This document shows positions 54,617-61,825 of a stretch of DNA of 64,000 nucleotides, piece after piece (the stretch's first letter is position 1; every line of letters starts with the position of its first letter). The notes beneath the pieces are model-generated. The model was not told the DNA's origin and searched no databases. It saw nothing but the letters and a program-made list of their open reading frames with translations. The stretch comes from Bacteroidales bacterium. Lineage in GTDB: Bacteria; Bacteroidota; Bacteroidia; Bacteroidales; UBA932. The stretch spans positions 39,119 to 103,118 of the forward strand of contig JAEFAI010000005.1 in the NCBI GenBank assembly GCA_016291185.1, given 5' to 3'. A program made the translations under genes and the position numbers.

Positions 54617-55594
54617 ATGGACCTCTTTCGTCAAATCCTCTCCTTCGATTCCACCTCCGGCAGCGAGCGGGAGCTGGGGCAGTGGCTTGCCGAGCACCTG
54701 GAGGCTCCTTTCGTGGAGACCTTCGAGGTCGGCGACGGCACGCTGAATGTGCTGCTGCGCTGGAGCGAGACGCCCCGCGTGGTGTACTGCTCGCACATGG
54801 ACACGGTTCCGCCCTACATCCCCCCGACCTTTACCGCCGACCTTGTCCTCGGGCGCGGCAGCTGCGACGCCAAGGGGCAGTTCTATGCGATGTACCGGGC
54901 CTGCCAGCGTCTGGCGGCCGCGGGGGAGAAGGATTTCGCCCTGCTCATCGTGAGCGGGGAGGAGACGGGTTCCTGGGGAGCCAAGGCCTTCTCGAAGACG
55001 GGCTTCACCGCACCGCTGCTGGTGGTGGGCGAGCCCACGGACAACTGCATGGTGAGCGCCTCCAAGGGCACCAAACGCTTCGATCTGACCTTCACCGGCA
55101 AGGCTTTCCATTCCGGCTATCCGGAGCACGGCCTGAGCGCCGTGGAGCTCTTTGTCGATTTTATGAACGCCCTGCGCGCGGCCGGTTTCCCGGACGATCC
55201 GGAGCTGGGACCTACCACCTGGAACGTCGGCCATCTGGTCAGCGACAACCCCCAGAACATCCTCAGCCCGTCCCTGACCTGCCGGCTTTATTTCCGCACC
55301 ACCTTCGCCTCCGACGCCGTCGTGGTGAACTGGATGCGTGGGCAGGCTTCCGACCGCCTCCGGGTGGAGGAGTTTGGCGGCGACGCGCCCGCGCGCTACT
55401 TTACGCTCCCGGGCTTCCCGACGAAGCCGGTCTGCTTCGGCAGCGACGCTCCGCACCTGACGGGTTTCGCGCAGAAGATCATCTGCGGACCGGGCACGAT
55501 CACGGTCGCACACCGCGACAACGAGTTCCTGTCCCTGTCCGATTTCCAACAAGCCATTAACAATTACGTCAAGATATATGAAAGTTATCATTAG
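54617..55594 (+). CDS. M20-family metallo-deacylase, DapE/ArgE-like
   Basis: 325-residue zinc hydrolase. Catalytic and metal motifs are YCSHMDTVPP (His and Asp), LGRGSCDAKGQFYAMY (bridging Asp), IVSGEETGSWGAKAF (Glu-Glu) and FGSDAPHL near the C-terminus, with the dimerisation domain (FTGKAFHSGYPEHG) between. Members of this group remove succinyl or acetyl groups from DAP or ornithine precursors. Placement between thrA and dapB, and the presence of dapD elsewhere in the window, favour succinyl-DAP desuccinylase (dapE) over acetylornithine deacetylase; sequence alone does not decide. The last 17 bases overlap dapB. Confidence 0.88.
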   Translation: MDLFRQILSFDSTSGSERELGQWLAEHLEAPFVETFEVGDGTLNVLLRWSETPRVVYCSHMDTVPPYIPPTFTADLVLGRGSCDAKGQFYAMYRACQRLAAAGEKDFALLIVSGEETGSWGAKAFSKTGFTAPLLVVGEPTDNCMVSASKGTKRFDLTFTGKAFHSGYPEHGLSAVELFVDFMNALRAAGFPDDPELGPTTWNVGHLVSDNPQNILSPSLTCRLYFRTTFASDAVVVNWMRGQASDRLRVEEFGGDAPARYFTLPGFPTKPVCFGSDAPHLTGFAQKIICGPGTITVAHRDNEFLSLSDFQQAINNYVKIYESYH

Positions 55595-56240
55595 TGGTTA
55601 CGGCAAGATGGGCCACATGGTCGAGGCCGTGCTGCAGCGTCGCGGCATCGAGCTCGTGTGCGCCAGCGAGGATGTCTGCGCCATTCCGAAGGAAGTGGCA
55701 AAAGAGTGTGTCTGCATTGATTTTACGACCCCGGAGGCCTTCCGGGCCAATTATAAGACCCTCGCGGCCAACTTCAAGGCCGTCGTCGTGGGCACTACCG
55801 GCTGGAACGACATCTGCGCCGAAGTCTTCGCCGCCTTCAACGCGGCGGGCACCCCGATGATCTGGGCGTCCAACTTCTCCATCGGCGTCAACGCTTTCTT
55901 TGCGGCCGTGGAGCGCGCCTGCCAGGTCCTCAAGGGTCAGGGCTACACCCCGCACGTGGAGGAGATCCACCACATCCACAAGCTCGACGCGCCCAGCGGC
56001 ACCGCCAAGAGCATCGGATCCATCATCGAGCAGACGCTCGGCGTCAAGCCCGAGATCGGCGCGCAGCGCATCGGCGAGGTCCCCGGCACGCACACGGCGG
56101 AGTTCCTCTCCGAGGTGGACAAGCTGACTTTCACCCACGAGGCCTTCTCCCGCCAGGGCTTTGCCGAAGGCGCCGTGGTCGCCGCCCTCATGACCGAAGG
56201 TCTGAGCGGTGTGCACGAATTCAAGGAGCTGATCCTATAA
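55578..56240 (+). CDS. dapB: 4-hydroxy-tetrahydrodipicolinate reductase
   Basis: Second step of the DAP/lysine branch, EC 1.17.1.8. The 220-residue protein has the dinucleotide loop ISGYGKMGHMVEAV, CIDFTTPEAFRANYK, VVGTTGWN, SNFSIGVNAFFAAVE and the active-site block EEIHHIHKLDAPSGTAKS. It is shorter than the E. coli enzyme (273) because the N-terminal Rossmann domain is compact, but all catalytic motifs are present. It overlaps the M20 gene by 17 bases. Confidence 0.96.
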   Translation: MKVIISGYGKMGHMVEAVLQRRGIELVCASEDVCAIPKEVAKECVCIDFTTPEAFRANYKTLAANFKAVVVGTTGWNDICAEVFAAFNAAGTPMIWASNFSIGVNAFFAAVERACQVLKGQGYTPHVEEIHHIHKLDAPSGTAKSIGSIIEQTLGVKPEIGAQRIGEVPGTHTAEFLSEVDKLTFTHEAFSRQGFAEGAVVAALMTEGLSGVHEFKELIL

Positions 56241-56256
56241 TTTTTAACTAACCCAT

Positions 56257-57054
56257 ATGATCCCTATGATGAAACGAGCTTTATTCCTAATCGCTTTCTG
56301 TACCCTTCTGCTGGCCGGATGCAAATCCGAGCAGGAAAAGGCCCTGGACGCTGCCATCTCCCAGAATAGCCTGAGCGCGCTTCGCGAGTTCGCGCTTTCC
56401 AATGCCGGCAGCATGAAAGACAAGGTCGAGACGCGCTATTACGCGGCGTACAAGCGCCTGGAGGAGGATTCGACGCTGTTCTCCGCCGTCCAGCGTGCCT
56501 CGAGCATCCTCGCCAAATGCAAGGCGGAGGAGAAGTACCTCGCCACTTTCCCGAACGGAATCCATGCCGTAGAAGTGGCTGCGGGCCTGTCCGAGCACAA
56601 GAAGCAGGCGGAAGAGCAGGCCGCTTTCCTGGAGGGCCTCCGCTCCGCATTCCAACAGTATAAATACGTCGAGAAAGGTGCCCGGGGCGGCTCGGGAATC
56701 GAGCTCGAGTTCTCCGCTCCGGACGAGTCCGGCAAGGGCGAAATTTCGGGCTCCAGCAGCTTCAGCGTGAACAAGTACAATTCCAAGCAGGTGGGCGCCC
56801 GGGTCACGTGTACCCGCAGCGGATCCTACTACATTGACGACAACAAGCGGATCATCGCCCACGTCGAGGAAACCCGCTCCTATCAGGGTGCCACCAGCGA
56901 CAAGTACTGGAACAACCGCACGGTCAGGGAGGCGAGAAGCAAGTATCCTGCGCCCGGGCCGAGAACGATTACCGTGACCCCGAGCGCCGACTTCCAAACC
57001 CTCTCGGGCCACGACGAGAAAGGCGACTGCACTTTCGCCGCGGTCTTGAAATAA
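56257..57054 (+). CDS. uncharacterised lipoprotein at the end of the aspS operon
   Basis: 265-residue lipoprotein with signal peptide (ALFLIAFCTLLLAGCKSEQE); ATG at 56266 or 56269 would serve equally. The N-terminal half is helical (ALREFALSNAGSMKDKVETR, SAVQRASSILAKCKAEEKYL); the C-terminal half is beta-rich (EISGSSSFSVNKYNSKQVGA, GSYYIDDNKRIIAHVEETRS). No family recognised. It follows dapB by 16 bases. The weak CCCC/GGGG hairpin after it lacks a T-run, so its termination is unclear. Confidence 0.8.
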   Translation: MIPMMKRALFLIAFCTLLLAGCKSEQEKALDAAISQNSLSALREFALSNAGSMKDKVETRYYAAYKRLEEDSTLFSAVQRASSILAKCKAEEKYLATFPNGIHAVEVAAGLSEHKKQAEEQAAFLEGLRSAFQQYKYVEKGARGGSGIELEFSAPDESGKGEISGSSSFSVNKYNSKQVGARVTCTRSGSYYIDDNKRIIAHVEETRSYQGATSDKYWNNRTVREARSKYPAPGPRTITVTPSADFQTLSGHDEKGDCTFAAVLK

Positions 57055-57126
57055 ACGATAATCCCCGCCGGGGTGAAACCTGGCATCGCAGGTCAAAGAG
57101 TTTAGGACTCTTGGTAGAATTATTCT

Positions 57127-57134
57127 TATATTTG
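57127..57134 (+). promoter_or_regulatory. -7 box for the 46-residue peptide and fimbrillin-like genes
   Basis: TATATTTG, with TTTA (57101-57104) 22 bases upstream as a weak -33. The start codon of the small gene is 33 bases downstream. Confidence 0.65.
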
Positions 57135-57167
57135 TGTGTTAGTTAGGTTTCAACCGATTATTACCAT

Positions 57168-57308
57168 ATGGAAGTGAACAACAAACAACCCTACGAGTCT
57201 CCCGAGGTGGAGATCGTTGAGGTGAAGAACGAAGGCATCATCTGTGCCAGTGGCGGCGTGCCCGGAATGCCCGGTTATCCCGGCGGCGGCGATCCGTTCA
57301 ATTTTTAA
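57168..57308 (+). CDS. 46-residue peptide with Gly/Pro-rich tail
   Basis: Reads MEVNNKQPYESPEVEIVEVK, then NEGIICASGGVPGMPGYPGG and GDPFNF. It has its own promoter and ends 16 bases before the fimbrillin-like lipoprotein. The acidic front half with a YExPEVEIVEV pattern and a CASG motif recalls small proteins common in Bacteroides and Prevotella whose role is unknown. There is no signal peptide. The split into a leader-like half and a Gly/Pro-rich half is reminiscent of a peptide precursor, but no modification enzyme lies nearby. Too short for many gene finders, so easily missed. Confidence 0.65.
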   Translation: MEVNNKQPYESPEVEIVEVKNEGIICASGGVPGMPGYPGGGDPFNF

Positions 57309-57324
57309 TCCCTAAAACGGCAAG

Positions 57325-58626
57325 ATGATGAAGACAATGGAACATCTCATTGGGATGGCGGCCCTCGCACTGACGGCTACCACCTTTTTGGCCTGCTCGG
57401 ACAAAGACGGGCTTACGCCTGCACCGCAGGCTCATACCTATACGCTGACCACGACGCTCTCGCCGAAGGGCGGGGTCGAGACCCGCAGCACGATGACCGA
57501 CAACGGAGACGGCTCCATCAGCGCAGCATGGGAGGTGGGCGACCAGATCTGGGTGCGATACACCAACATCGGCGATGCCCCGGAAGAGACTACGGCAACG
57601 GTAACCGCCGTCGATCCCACAACGAAGGCCGCCACGATCACGCTGACGCTGACCAACCCGAAGAATGGCGGTAGCATCAGCTTCGGCTACCCCGCCGGCT
57701 GCTACAACGACCCGAAGGATCCCGCCAACGACCAGACAGGCACGCTGGACGACATCAACGCCAACTTCGCCGCCATCTCCGGCACAGAGACGATGTTCGT
57801 CTTCGATTCGGTCGTCACCCTGCCTGACGTGACGATGATGCCTGCCATGTGCATCTGGAAGTTCTCGTTCACCGACGGCACGGACGACATCACCAGCGCC
57901 GTCACGAAACTCGCCATCGACTTCCCCGCCAACAGCACGACGTACATCGTCACCCCCTCGTCGCTGAGCAACATCTATGTGGCCATGTACGGCGACATCA
58001 TCAATGCCCAGCCCGTCAGCGTCACGGCCAAGACCGCCACGGGCGTCTATCGCAAGACGGCAGCGAGCGTCTCGCTGGCTTCCGGCAAGACATACACCTC
58101 CACAGGTCTCGCCCTGACGTCGGCAGCCATCACAAACGCCGTGGCGGGTGATGTCGGCCAGTTGGTTGGTGCCGACGGGAACATCTATCCGAAGGCCGAC
58201 ATCGCAACGGCCTTCGGCACCACCGGCGTGGCCATGATTGGCTATGTCGGGGATGAATCGGACTGCACGCATGGCGTTGCCGTCGCACTGAATGACGAGA
58301 GTAACGGGACGAAAATGTATTTGAGTGAGGCTACGACAGCTTGTGCCGGAAAGACTGCCGTCCCGGGCGGCACCTGGAGATTGCCGTCGCGCAAGGACTG
58401 GCAGTATCTTTTCATCGGATGCGGCAGCAGCTGGACATACACCGACTCTCCCAGCGGTTCCATCGATTGCAGTGGTCTTCAGTCGGCGTTGAACGGCGTC
58501 GGAGGCACACTGAAGCCCGATCGCTATATCTGTACGGAAGACGCCCGCGTGGATTTCACCGGAACCACAGCGTCTTTCGGATTCACGAACAATCCCTGGT
58601 ACGTCCGCACCGTCCTCGCATTCTGA
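57325..58626 (+). CDS. fimbrillin-like lipoprotein with FISUMP/DUF1566-like C-terminus
   Basis: 433-residue surface lipoprotein, signal peptide ending TATTFLACSDK. The N-terminal two thirds have the fimbrillin/Mfa-like pattern of alternating Thr/Val strands with an early VETRSTMTDNGDGSISAAWE (the typical TR motif) and WEVGDQIWVRY. The C-terminal part, GTWRLPSRKDWQYLFIGCGS and NPWYVRTVLAF, resembles the Fibrobacter-paralogue/DUF1566 domain. It may be a pilus-tip or adhesin-like protein; no assembly genes are in view. A terminator follows at 58655. Codon use and GC are slightly lower than in the operon upstream. Confidence 0.82.
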   Translation: MMKTMEHLIGMAALALTATTFLACSDKDGLTPAPQAHTYTLTTTLSPKGGVETRSTMTDNGDGSISAAWEVGDQIWVRYTNIGDAPEETTATVTAVDPTTKAATITLTLTNPKNGGSISFGYPAGCYNDPKDPANDQTGTLDDINANFAAISGTETMFVFDSVVTLPDVTMMPAMCIWKFSFTDGTDDITSAVTKLAIDFPANSTTYIVTPSSLSNIYVAMYGDIINAQPVSVTAKTATGVYRKTAASVSLASGKTYTSTGLALTSAAITNAVAGDVGQLVGADGNIYPKADIATAFGTTGVAMIGYVGDESDCTHGVAVALNDESNGTKMYLSEATTACAGKTAVPGGTWRLPSRKDWQYLFIGCGSSWTYTDSPSGSIDCSGLQSALNGVGGTLKPDRYICTEDARVDFTGTTASFGFTNNPWYVRTVLAF

Positions 58627-58654
58627 CCTGTCGGACCGTTCGACCTTGAAATAG

Positions 58655-58684
58655 CCGCCATCTCTTCAAAGGGGTGGCGGTTTT
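58655..58684 (+). terminator. terminator after the fimbrillin-like gene
   Basis: CCGCCA (58655-58660) pairs with TGGCGG (58675-58680), followed by TTTT. Confidence 0.65.
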
Positions 58685-58704
58685 AGGTAGGGAGGCCTGG
58701 CTGA

Positions 58705-59004
58705 TTAGTGCATGGGAACCAGCTCTACAGAATAGCCAAGGGCATTGGCGATACGGAAGAATGCGCCAACGCTTGGAATGATGGCGTCATGTTCGATGCG
58801 GGAGATATAAGCCGCGTCCGTGCCTAGCTTTGCCGCCAGTTCGGATTGCGTCATTTTCGCCTCCTTCCGGGCATTCTTGAGGAGAATGCCCGAATAATAG
58901 GCAAACGCCGCTTCTTCCGCCTCGGCCCGTTTCTGCGTCCCAGGGGCGCCATACTTGGCGTCAAGGATGGCGTCAATACTTTGAATGTCCTTATTTGCTT
59001 TCAT
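58705..59004 (-). CDS. HigA-like XRE antitoxin
   Basis: 99-residue DNA-binding protein. The HTH is LLKNARKEAKMTQSELAAKL with GTDAAYISRIEHDAIIPSVG, preceded by a helical N-terminal extension, as in HigA antitoxins paired with Gp49/HigB toxins. Its ATG overlaps the stop of a 34-codon toxin remnant (ATGA). With the toxin truncated it is an orphan antitoxin that may persist as an autoregulator. Confidence 0.88.
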   Translation of the reverse strand: MKANKDIQSIDAILDAKYGAPGTQKRAEAEEAAFAYYSGILLKNARKEAKMTQSELAAKLGTDAAYISRIEHDAIIPSVGAFFRIANALGYSVELVPMH

Positions 59005-59105
59005 AATATGCTTGTCAATGCGTAATCTATCTTCTCTCGTTCTTTCTCTCCAAGCGATTCATAAAAGTCTAGGAAGTAACGCTTGTACGTGTCAATTCGT
59101 CTCAT
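59001..59105 (-). pseudogene. truncated HigB/Gp49-type toxin remnant (34 codons)
   Basis: Reads MRRIDTYKRYFLDFYESLGE followed by KEREKIDYALTSIL and a stop. This is the conserved start of phage-derived Gp49-like/HigB toxins, which normally run about 110 residues; the RNase core and C-terminus are missing. The stop overlaps the antitoxin ATG, and a -7 box is intact 6 bases upstream. An internal deletion joining toxin codon 34 to the antitoxin start explains this. Confidence 0.75.
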
Positions 59106-59111
59106 CCGGCA

Positions 59112-59119
59112 CAAAGATA
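59112..59119 (-). promoter_or_regulatory. -7 box of the decayed HigBA module
   Basis: The minus strand reads TATCTTTG, 6 bases from the remnant ATG at 59105. Confidence 0.6.
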
Positions 59120-59199
59120 TAAATATTGTATGATATTACAAATTCGATGGTTCGATTTTCACCATCTCTTTGGCGAAGAAAAGCAAGTGTTTTCACTTC

Positions 59200-59280
59200 T
59201 CCAAGAACCTGAAAGAAACGTCAGGGGGTAATTGTGAAATTTTAATGGTCGGGGAGAAAGATGGCGGTTTTTAGGGACGA
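59200..59280. repeat. 80-bp direct repeat, left copy
   Basis: Starts TCCAAGAACCTG and ends TTAGGGACGA. About 90% identical by eye to 60806-60885, same orientation. In one frame both copies read SKNLKETSGGNCEIL. Confidence 0.85.
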
Positions 59281-59520
59281 ATTCCGGGTGGTAAAGACCC
59301 GCGTTGTTGGCATTGTTTAGGTGAAAAATGTCCTCATGCCCATAAATAGCGCATGGGCCATTTTTGGAACATCCTCTAGTTCAGATGGGTTTGTTCTCCC
59401 TTTTTGAGAAACATATAAATAACCTCATATTTAGACCTTGTAGCACGCAAAAGAGCACATGAAAGGCCCCGAAAACAATGATTCGAGGTTCTTGTTACTT
59501 GGTTATGAGGCTATGAAAAG

Positions 59521-59549
59521 AGAAAGGCTCCCAATCTGGGAGCCTTTCT
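59521..59549 (-). terminator. terminator of the small secreted-protein gene
   Basis: AGAAAGGCTCCCA and TGGGAGCCTTTCT form a 13-bp perfect stem with a 3-base loop; on the minus strand it is followed by CTTTTC. Confidence 0.8.
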
Positions 59550-59556
59550 ACGTGCT

Positions 59557-59985
59557 TTATTCTTCTGGTTCGGTATTCTCTGCCGATGCGGCCATCTTGG
59601 CGGCTTCTCTAGCCGTATGAACTGTTTGCAAAGGATTCATATCGCCATTCTCATCGACAACCTTGCTTAAAAGCCAGTGGTAAACATTAGAAGATGATGT
59701 GCCAGAACCGATGGTGACTACGTACGCTTGCTCGAACTCCCAACCGAGCCGACCCATATAATTCATGGCGTCAACCATCGAGTTAAAGACGATAACCTTA
59801 CCCTGTTCGTCCACGAGCGTCTCATTTGAGAACAGCTTCGACTGCTGGCCAAAGTCTACGGAAACCGTAACCTTTTTTGTCAACAAGCCCTGGGTGCCAA
59901 GAAGCTCACAGTAAACCTTTCCTTGTGCATTTGCCATACAAAATGCGACCAAGGAGAACGCGATCGTAAATAACAATTTCTTCAT
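59557..59985 (-). CDS. small secreted protein of unknown function
   Basis: 142 residues from ATG 59985 (MKKLLFTIAFSLVAFCMANA, a signal peptide cleaved near NAQG); an in-frame ATG 30 bases upstream precedes a non-signal stretch and lies too near the promoter. The mature sequence (KKVTVSVDFGQQSKLFSNET, VFNSMVDAMNYMGRLGWEFE, SSNVYHWLLSKVVDENGDMN) has the DALNxLGxxGWE-like pattern of DUF4177-type small proteins, but it is not a secure match. It stands alone with its own promoter (60013-60020) and terminator, in an AT-richer island. Confidence 0.8.
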   Translation of the reverse strand: MKKLLFTIAFSLVAFCMANAQGKVYCELLGTQGLLTKKVTVSVDFGQQSKLFSNETLVDEQGKVIVFNSMVDAMNYMGRLGWEFEQAYVVTIGSGTSSSNVYHWLLSKVVDENGDMNPLQTVHTAREAAKMAASAENTEPEE

Positions 59986-60012
59986 ATTAGGTATGTTTAA
60001 GTGTCCTTGAGT

Positions 60013-60020
60013 CAAAGTTA
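60013..60020 (-). promoter_or_regulatory. -7 box for the small secreted-protein gene
   Basis: The minus strand reads TAACTTTG, 27 bases from the ATG at 59985. Confidence 0.6.
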
Positions 60021-60116
60021 GGAAAAACTTAAATACAACATATCATGCTCGTACAACTACAGCGCTATGGGGAAATCTTTTTTCGGAGCTATTTTCTCCA
60101 GCAGATTTTAACTGCA

Positions 60117-60518
60117 TCAGGCAAATTTGACGGCGCCTAGTTGTTCGCTGAAGCGGTGGATGCCCTCTTCTATCCGACGGATGGTTTTCTCGGAAGGCTT
60201 GCGGTAGCCGCTGATGTAGTGCCCCAGCTGCTTCTGGTTCACGCCGGTGATCCGCTCCAGGCCCGCCAGGGTGAATGCGTACGCATACTCCTGGAGGAAG
60301 GAAGGGATATCATAATAAAACGCGAATTCCACCTCTTCAAAGTACTCACCGACAGACTTGAAATGCTCTCGCATTTCCTCATAGGCAGCTTTAAAATCGG
60401 AGATGGTTTCTTCAACGGTATCTCCTTCCCCGATACAACTATAGGCCAACGGGGTGTCATCCATGTAGGCCGAATACTCGTCCACGCCTTTTTCTATAAA
60501 TACTTTTACTTTTTTCAT
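60117..60518 (-). CDS. hicB: HicB-family antitoxin
   Basis: 133-residue antitoxin. The N-terminal partial RNase H-like fold (VKVFIEKGVDEYSAYMDDTP, GEGDTVEETISDFKAAYEEM) binds the toxin; the C-terminal helix-turn-helix (ITGVNQKQLGHYISGYRKPS) binds DNA. It lies 13 bases after the HicA toxin gene, in the usual toxin-first order, and should autoregulate the pair. Confidence 0.9.
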   Translation of the reverse strand: MKKVKVFIEKGVDEYSAYMDDTPLAYSCIGEGDTVEETISDFKAAYEEMREHFKSVGEYFEEVEFAFYYDIPSFLQEYAYAFTLAGLERITGVNQKQLGHYISGYRKPSEKTIRRIEEGIHRFSEQLGAVKFA

Positions 60519-60531
60519 TATGCTTCGTTAA

Positions 60532-60714
60532 TTATTTCAGTCCGGCCTCTTTAAGTATTTTGTGTAACGTGTTCGGGTTAACATCGTGGGTGTCGTGATG
60601 CCCGGTGTTAAACACTTTCTTGGTGATCGGGCTGTACCAGATTGGGTGTGCGTTATTCCCGATCTGATAGCAGCCGGCCTTTCGTAGTTTCTTTTCAAGT
60701 TCAGTGTATTTCAT
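60532..60714 (-). CDS. hicA: HicA-family mRNA interferase toxin
   Basis: 60-residue dsRBD-like toxin that cleaves mRNA during stress. It reads MKYTELEKKLRKAGCYQIGN, with NAHPIWYSP containing the catalytic His position, and HDVNPNTLHKILKEAGLK, the conserved end. Length is typical. The -7 box (60717-60724) leaves only 2 bases before the ATG, so the transcript is probably leaderless. Confidence 0.9.
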   Translation of the reverse strand: MKYTELEKKLRKAGCYQIGNNAHPIWYSPITKKVFNTGHHDTHDVNPNTLHKILKEAGLK

Positions 60715-60716
60715 CG

Positions 60717-60724
60717 CAAAGATA
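60717..60724 (-). promoter_or_regulatory. -7 box abutting hicA
   Basis: The minus strand reads TATCTTTG, with 2 bases to the ATG. Confidence 0.6.
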
Positions 60725-60805
60725 GTAATTTTACTAACATTCCAAAAACGCTACATAATCTTCCGTTTTTGTTTGTCAGCTAAGATGATATCTCTCTGCG
60801 AGTGT

Positions 60806-60885
60806 TCCAAGAACCTAAAAGAAACGTCAGGGGGTAATTGTGAAATTTTAATAGTTAGGGAGAAAGATGGCGTTTTCCGGGACGA
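60806..60885. repeat. 80-bp direct repeat, right copy
   Basis: Starts TCCAAGAACCTA and ends CCGGGACGA, directly joined to the tRNA-Val terminator. Same orientation as 59200-59280, about 1.6 kb away. Confidence 0.85.
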
Positions 60886-60914
60886 AAAAACCCCGCCATT
60901 CCGGCGGGGTTTTG
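60885..60914 (-). terminator. terminator of tRNA-Val
   Basis: On the minus strand CCCCGCC, a 5-base loop, GGCGGGG, then TTTTTT. Confidence 0.85.
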
Positions 60915-60920
60915 GGTGGT

Positions 60921-60994
60921 GAGGCTTAGCAGATTTGAACTGCTGACCTCTTGCCTGTCAAGCAAGCGCTCTGAACCAACTGAGCTAAAGCCTC
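60921..60994 (-). tRNA. tRNA-Val (anticodon GAC)
   Basis: 74 bases fold into a full cloverleaf on the minus strand: acceptor GAGGCTT/AAGCCTC, D arm GCTC/GAGC, anticodon arm CTTGC-TTGACAG-GCAAG with anticodon GAC (reads GUC, valine), and T arm AGCAG-TTCAAAT-CTGCT. CCA is not encoded. A -7 box lies 11 bases upstream and a terminator downstream, so it is a single-gene unit. Confidence 0.95.
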
Positions 60995-61005
60995 GTTTGG
61001 GAATG

Positions 61006-61013
61006 CAAAGATA
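61006..61013 (-). promoter_or_regulatory. -7 box for tRNA-Val
   Basis: The minus strand reads TATCTTTG, 11 bases before the first base of the tRNA. Confidence 0.65.
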
Positions 61014-61030
61014 CAACTTTTTTCGAATAT

Positions 61031-61064
61031 CCAAAAAAAGATTCCGGGTCAAGCCCGGAATGAC
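61031..61064 (-). terminator. palindromic repeat acting as terminator of the dapD-dapF operon
   Basis: On the minus strand GTCATTCCGGG, a 4-base loop, CCCGGAATCT and a run of seven T: a CCGGG-stem copy of the short palindromic family whose position makes it an intrinsic terminator. Confidence 0.7.
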
Positions 61065-61106
61065 TTTGCATATTGCCCGGAATGTCTTGCATATTACCCG
61101 AAATGA

Positions 61107-61817
61107 CTATTCTGCGTCGGACCAGTAGGTGATGACGCGGCGCTGGCGGACTTCGCTCGTCGTCGTCTCGACTTCCGGCTCCATGTCTTCCTCCCAGGGT
61201 TCCTCCCAACTCTTGGTTTCCGTGCAGACCGTGCGCTCGATCCAGTTGCCCTTGGCGTCGAACTCCGTGTAGATGTAGGTGATGGTCCCTTCTTCGTTCC
61301 AGCCCTCGGAGGCGCTCACGAAGGTGGCGGAGGAAGGATAGACGTTATCGCCGTCGAAGCAGTTCGTACGGGTGCTCTCCCACTCCCAGCCGTTGAGCTC
61401 TTCCGTCACGGGACGGCCCAGGGCATCGTAGCTGAACTGAGCCCGGAAGAAGTCCATGATGTCGAAATCTTCTTCACCCCAGTCCTCGAAGGAGGTGCTG
61501 TCGTAGGAGGTGATGCGGCCCTTGCGGTCGCGGAGCAACTCCGTGCCGGGGACGCGGCTATTGGTGAGCCGGCCGGCCGCATCGTACTGGTAGAGGTGGC
61601 CGTACTCATCCTGGGTCACGCGCCCCTGTGCGTCGAAGGTGTACTCCAGCGTGCCTTCCGCGTTGCCCGTCTCTTCTTCGTCCAGGTCCATCACATAGAG
61701 GAAGACTTCTTTTACGTCGCCCTGGAAGCCGAAGGTGGTCCGGTCCTGGGCGGGTTTGGGTTGGCAGGCTGCCAGGACGAGCAGCGCCGCTAAGGTCAGA
61801 ATGCTAAGCTTTTTCAT
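61107..61817 (-). CDS. YD/RHS-like repeat lipoprotein
   Basis: 236-residue lipoprotein with signal peptide ending LLVLAACQP. The body has YD-type repeats: LEYTFDAQGRVTQDEYGHLY, QYDAAGRLTNSRV, RDRKGRITSYDST, FSYDALGRPVTEE and YTEFDAKGNWIERTVC, each a short beta-hairpin. Such small lipoproteins are common in Bacteroidales and their role is unknown. It is 8 bases behind the aminotransferase and shares its operon, ending at the palindrome-terminator. The C-terminus is acidic (EEPWEEDMEPEVETTTSEV). Confidence 0.85.
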   Translation of the reverse strand: MKKLSILTLAALLVLAACQPKPAQDRTTFGFQGDVKEVFLYVMDLDEEETGNAEGTLEYTFDAQGRVTQDEYGHLYQYDAAGRLTNSRVPGTELLRDRKGRITSYDSTSFEDWGEEDFDIMDFFRAQFSYDALGRPVTEELNGWEWESTRTNCFDGDNVYPSSATFVSASEGWNEEGTITYIYTEFDAKGNWIERTVCTETKSWEEPWEEDMEPEVETTTSEVRQRRVITYWSDAE

Positions 61818-61825
61818 GGTATGAA

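Larger units (their letters stand above)
59120..59556. other. 437-base AT-rich gap without a convincing gene
   Basis: It holds the left copy of an 80-bp direct repeat (59200-59280) and, at 59521-59549, a terminator of the next minus-strand gene. Short frames here lack starts or recognisable proteins. I see no RNA gene. Confidence 0.6.

Noticed and set aside
57055..57100. Terminator after the aspS-operon lipoprotein (CCCCGCCGGGG)
   Set aside because: The stem is only 4 bp and no T-run follows.
60704..60922. 72-codon plus-strand frame over the right direct repeat
   Set aside because: It runs through the hicA promoter, the repeat and the tRNA-Val terminator, and has no plausible promoter. The shared peptide SKNLKETSGGNCEIL in both repeat copies is noted but may be coincidental.
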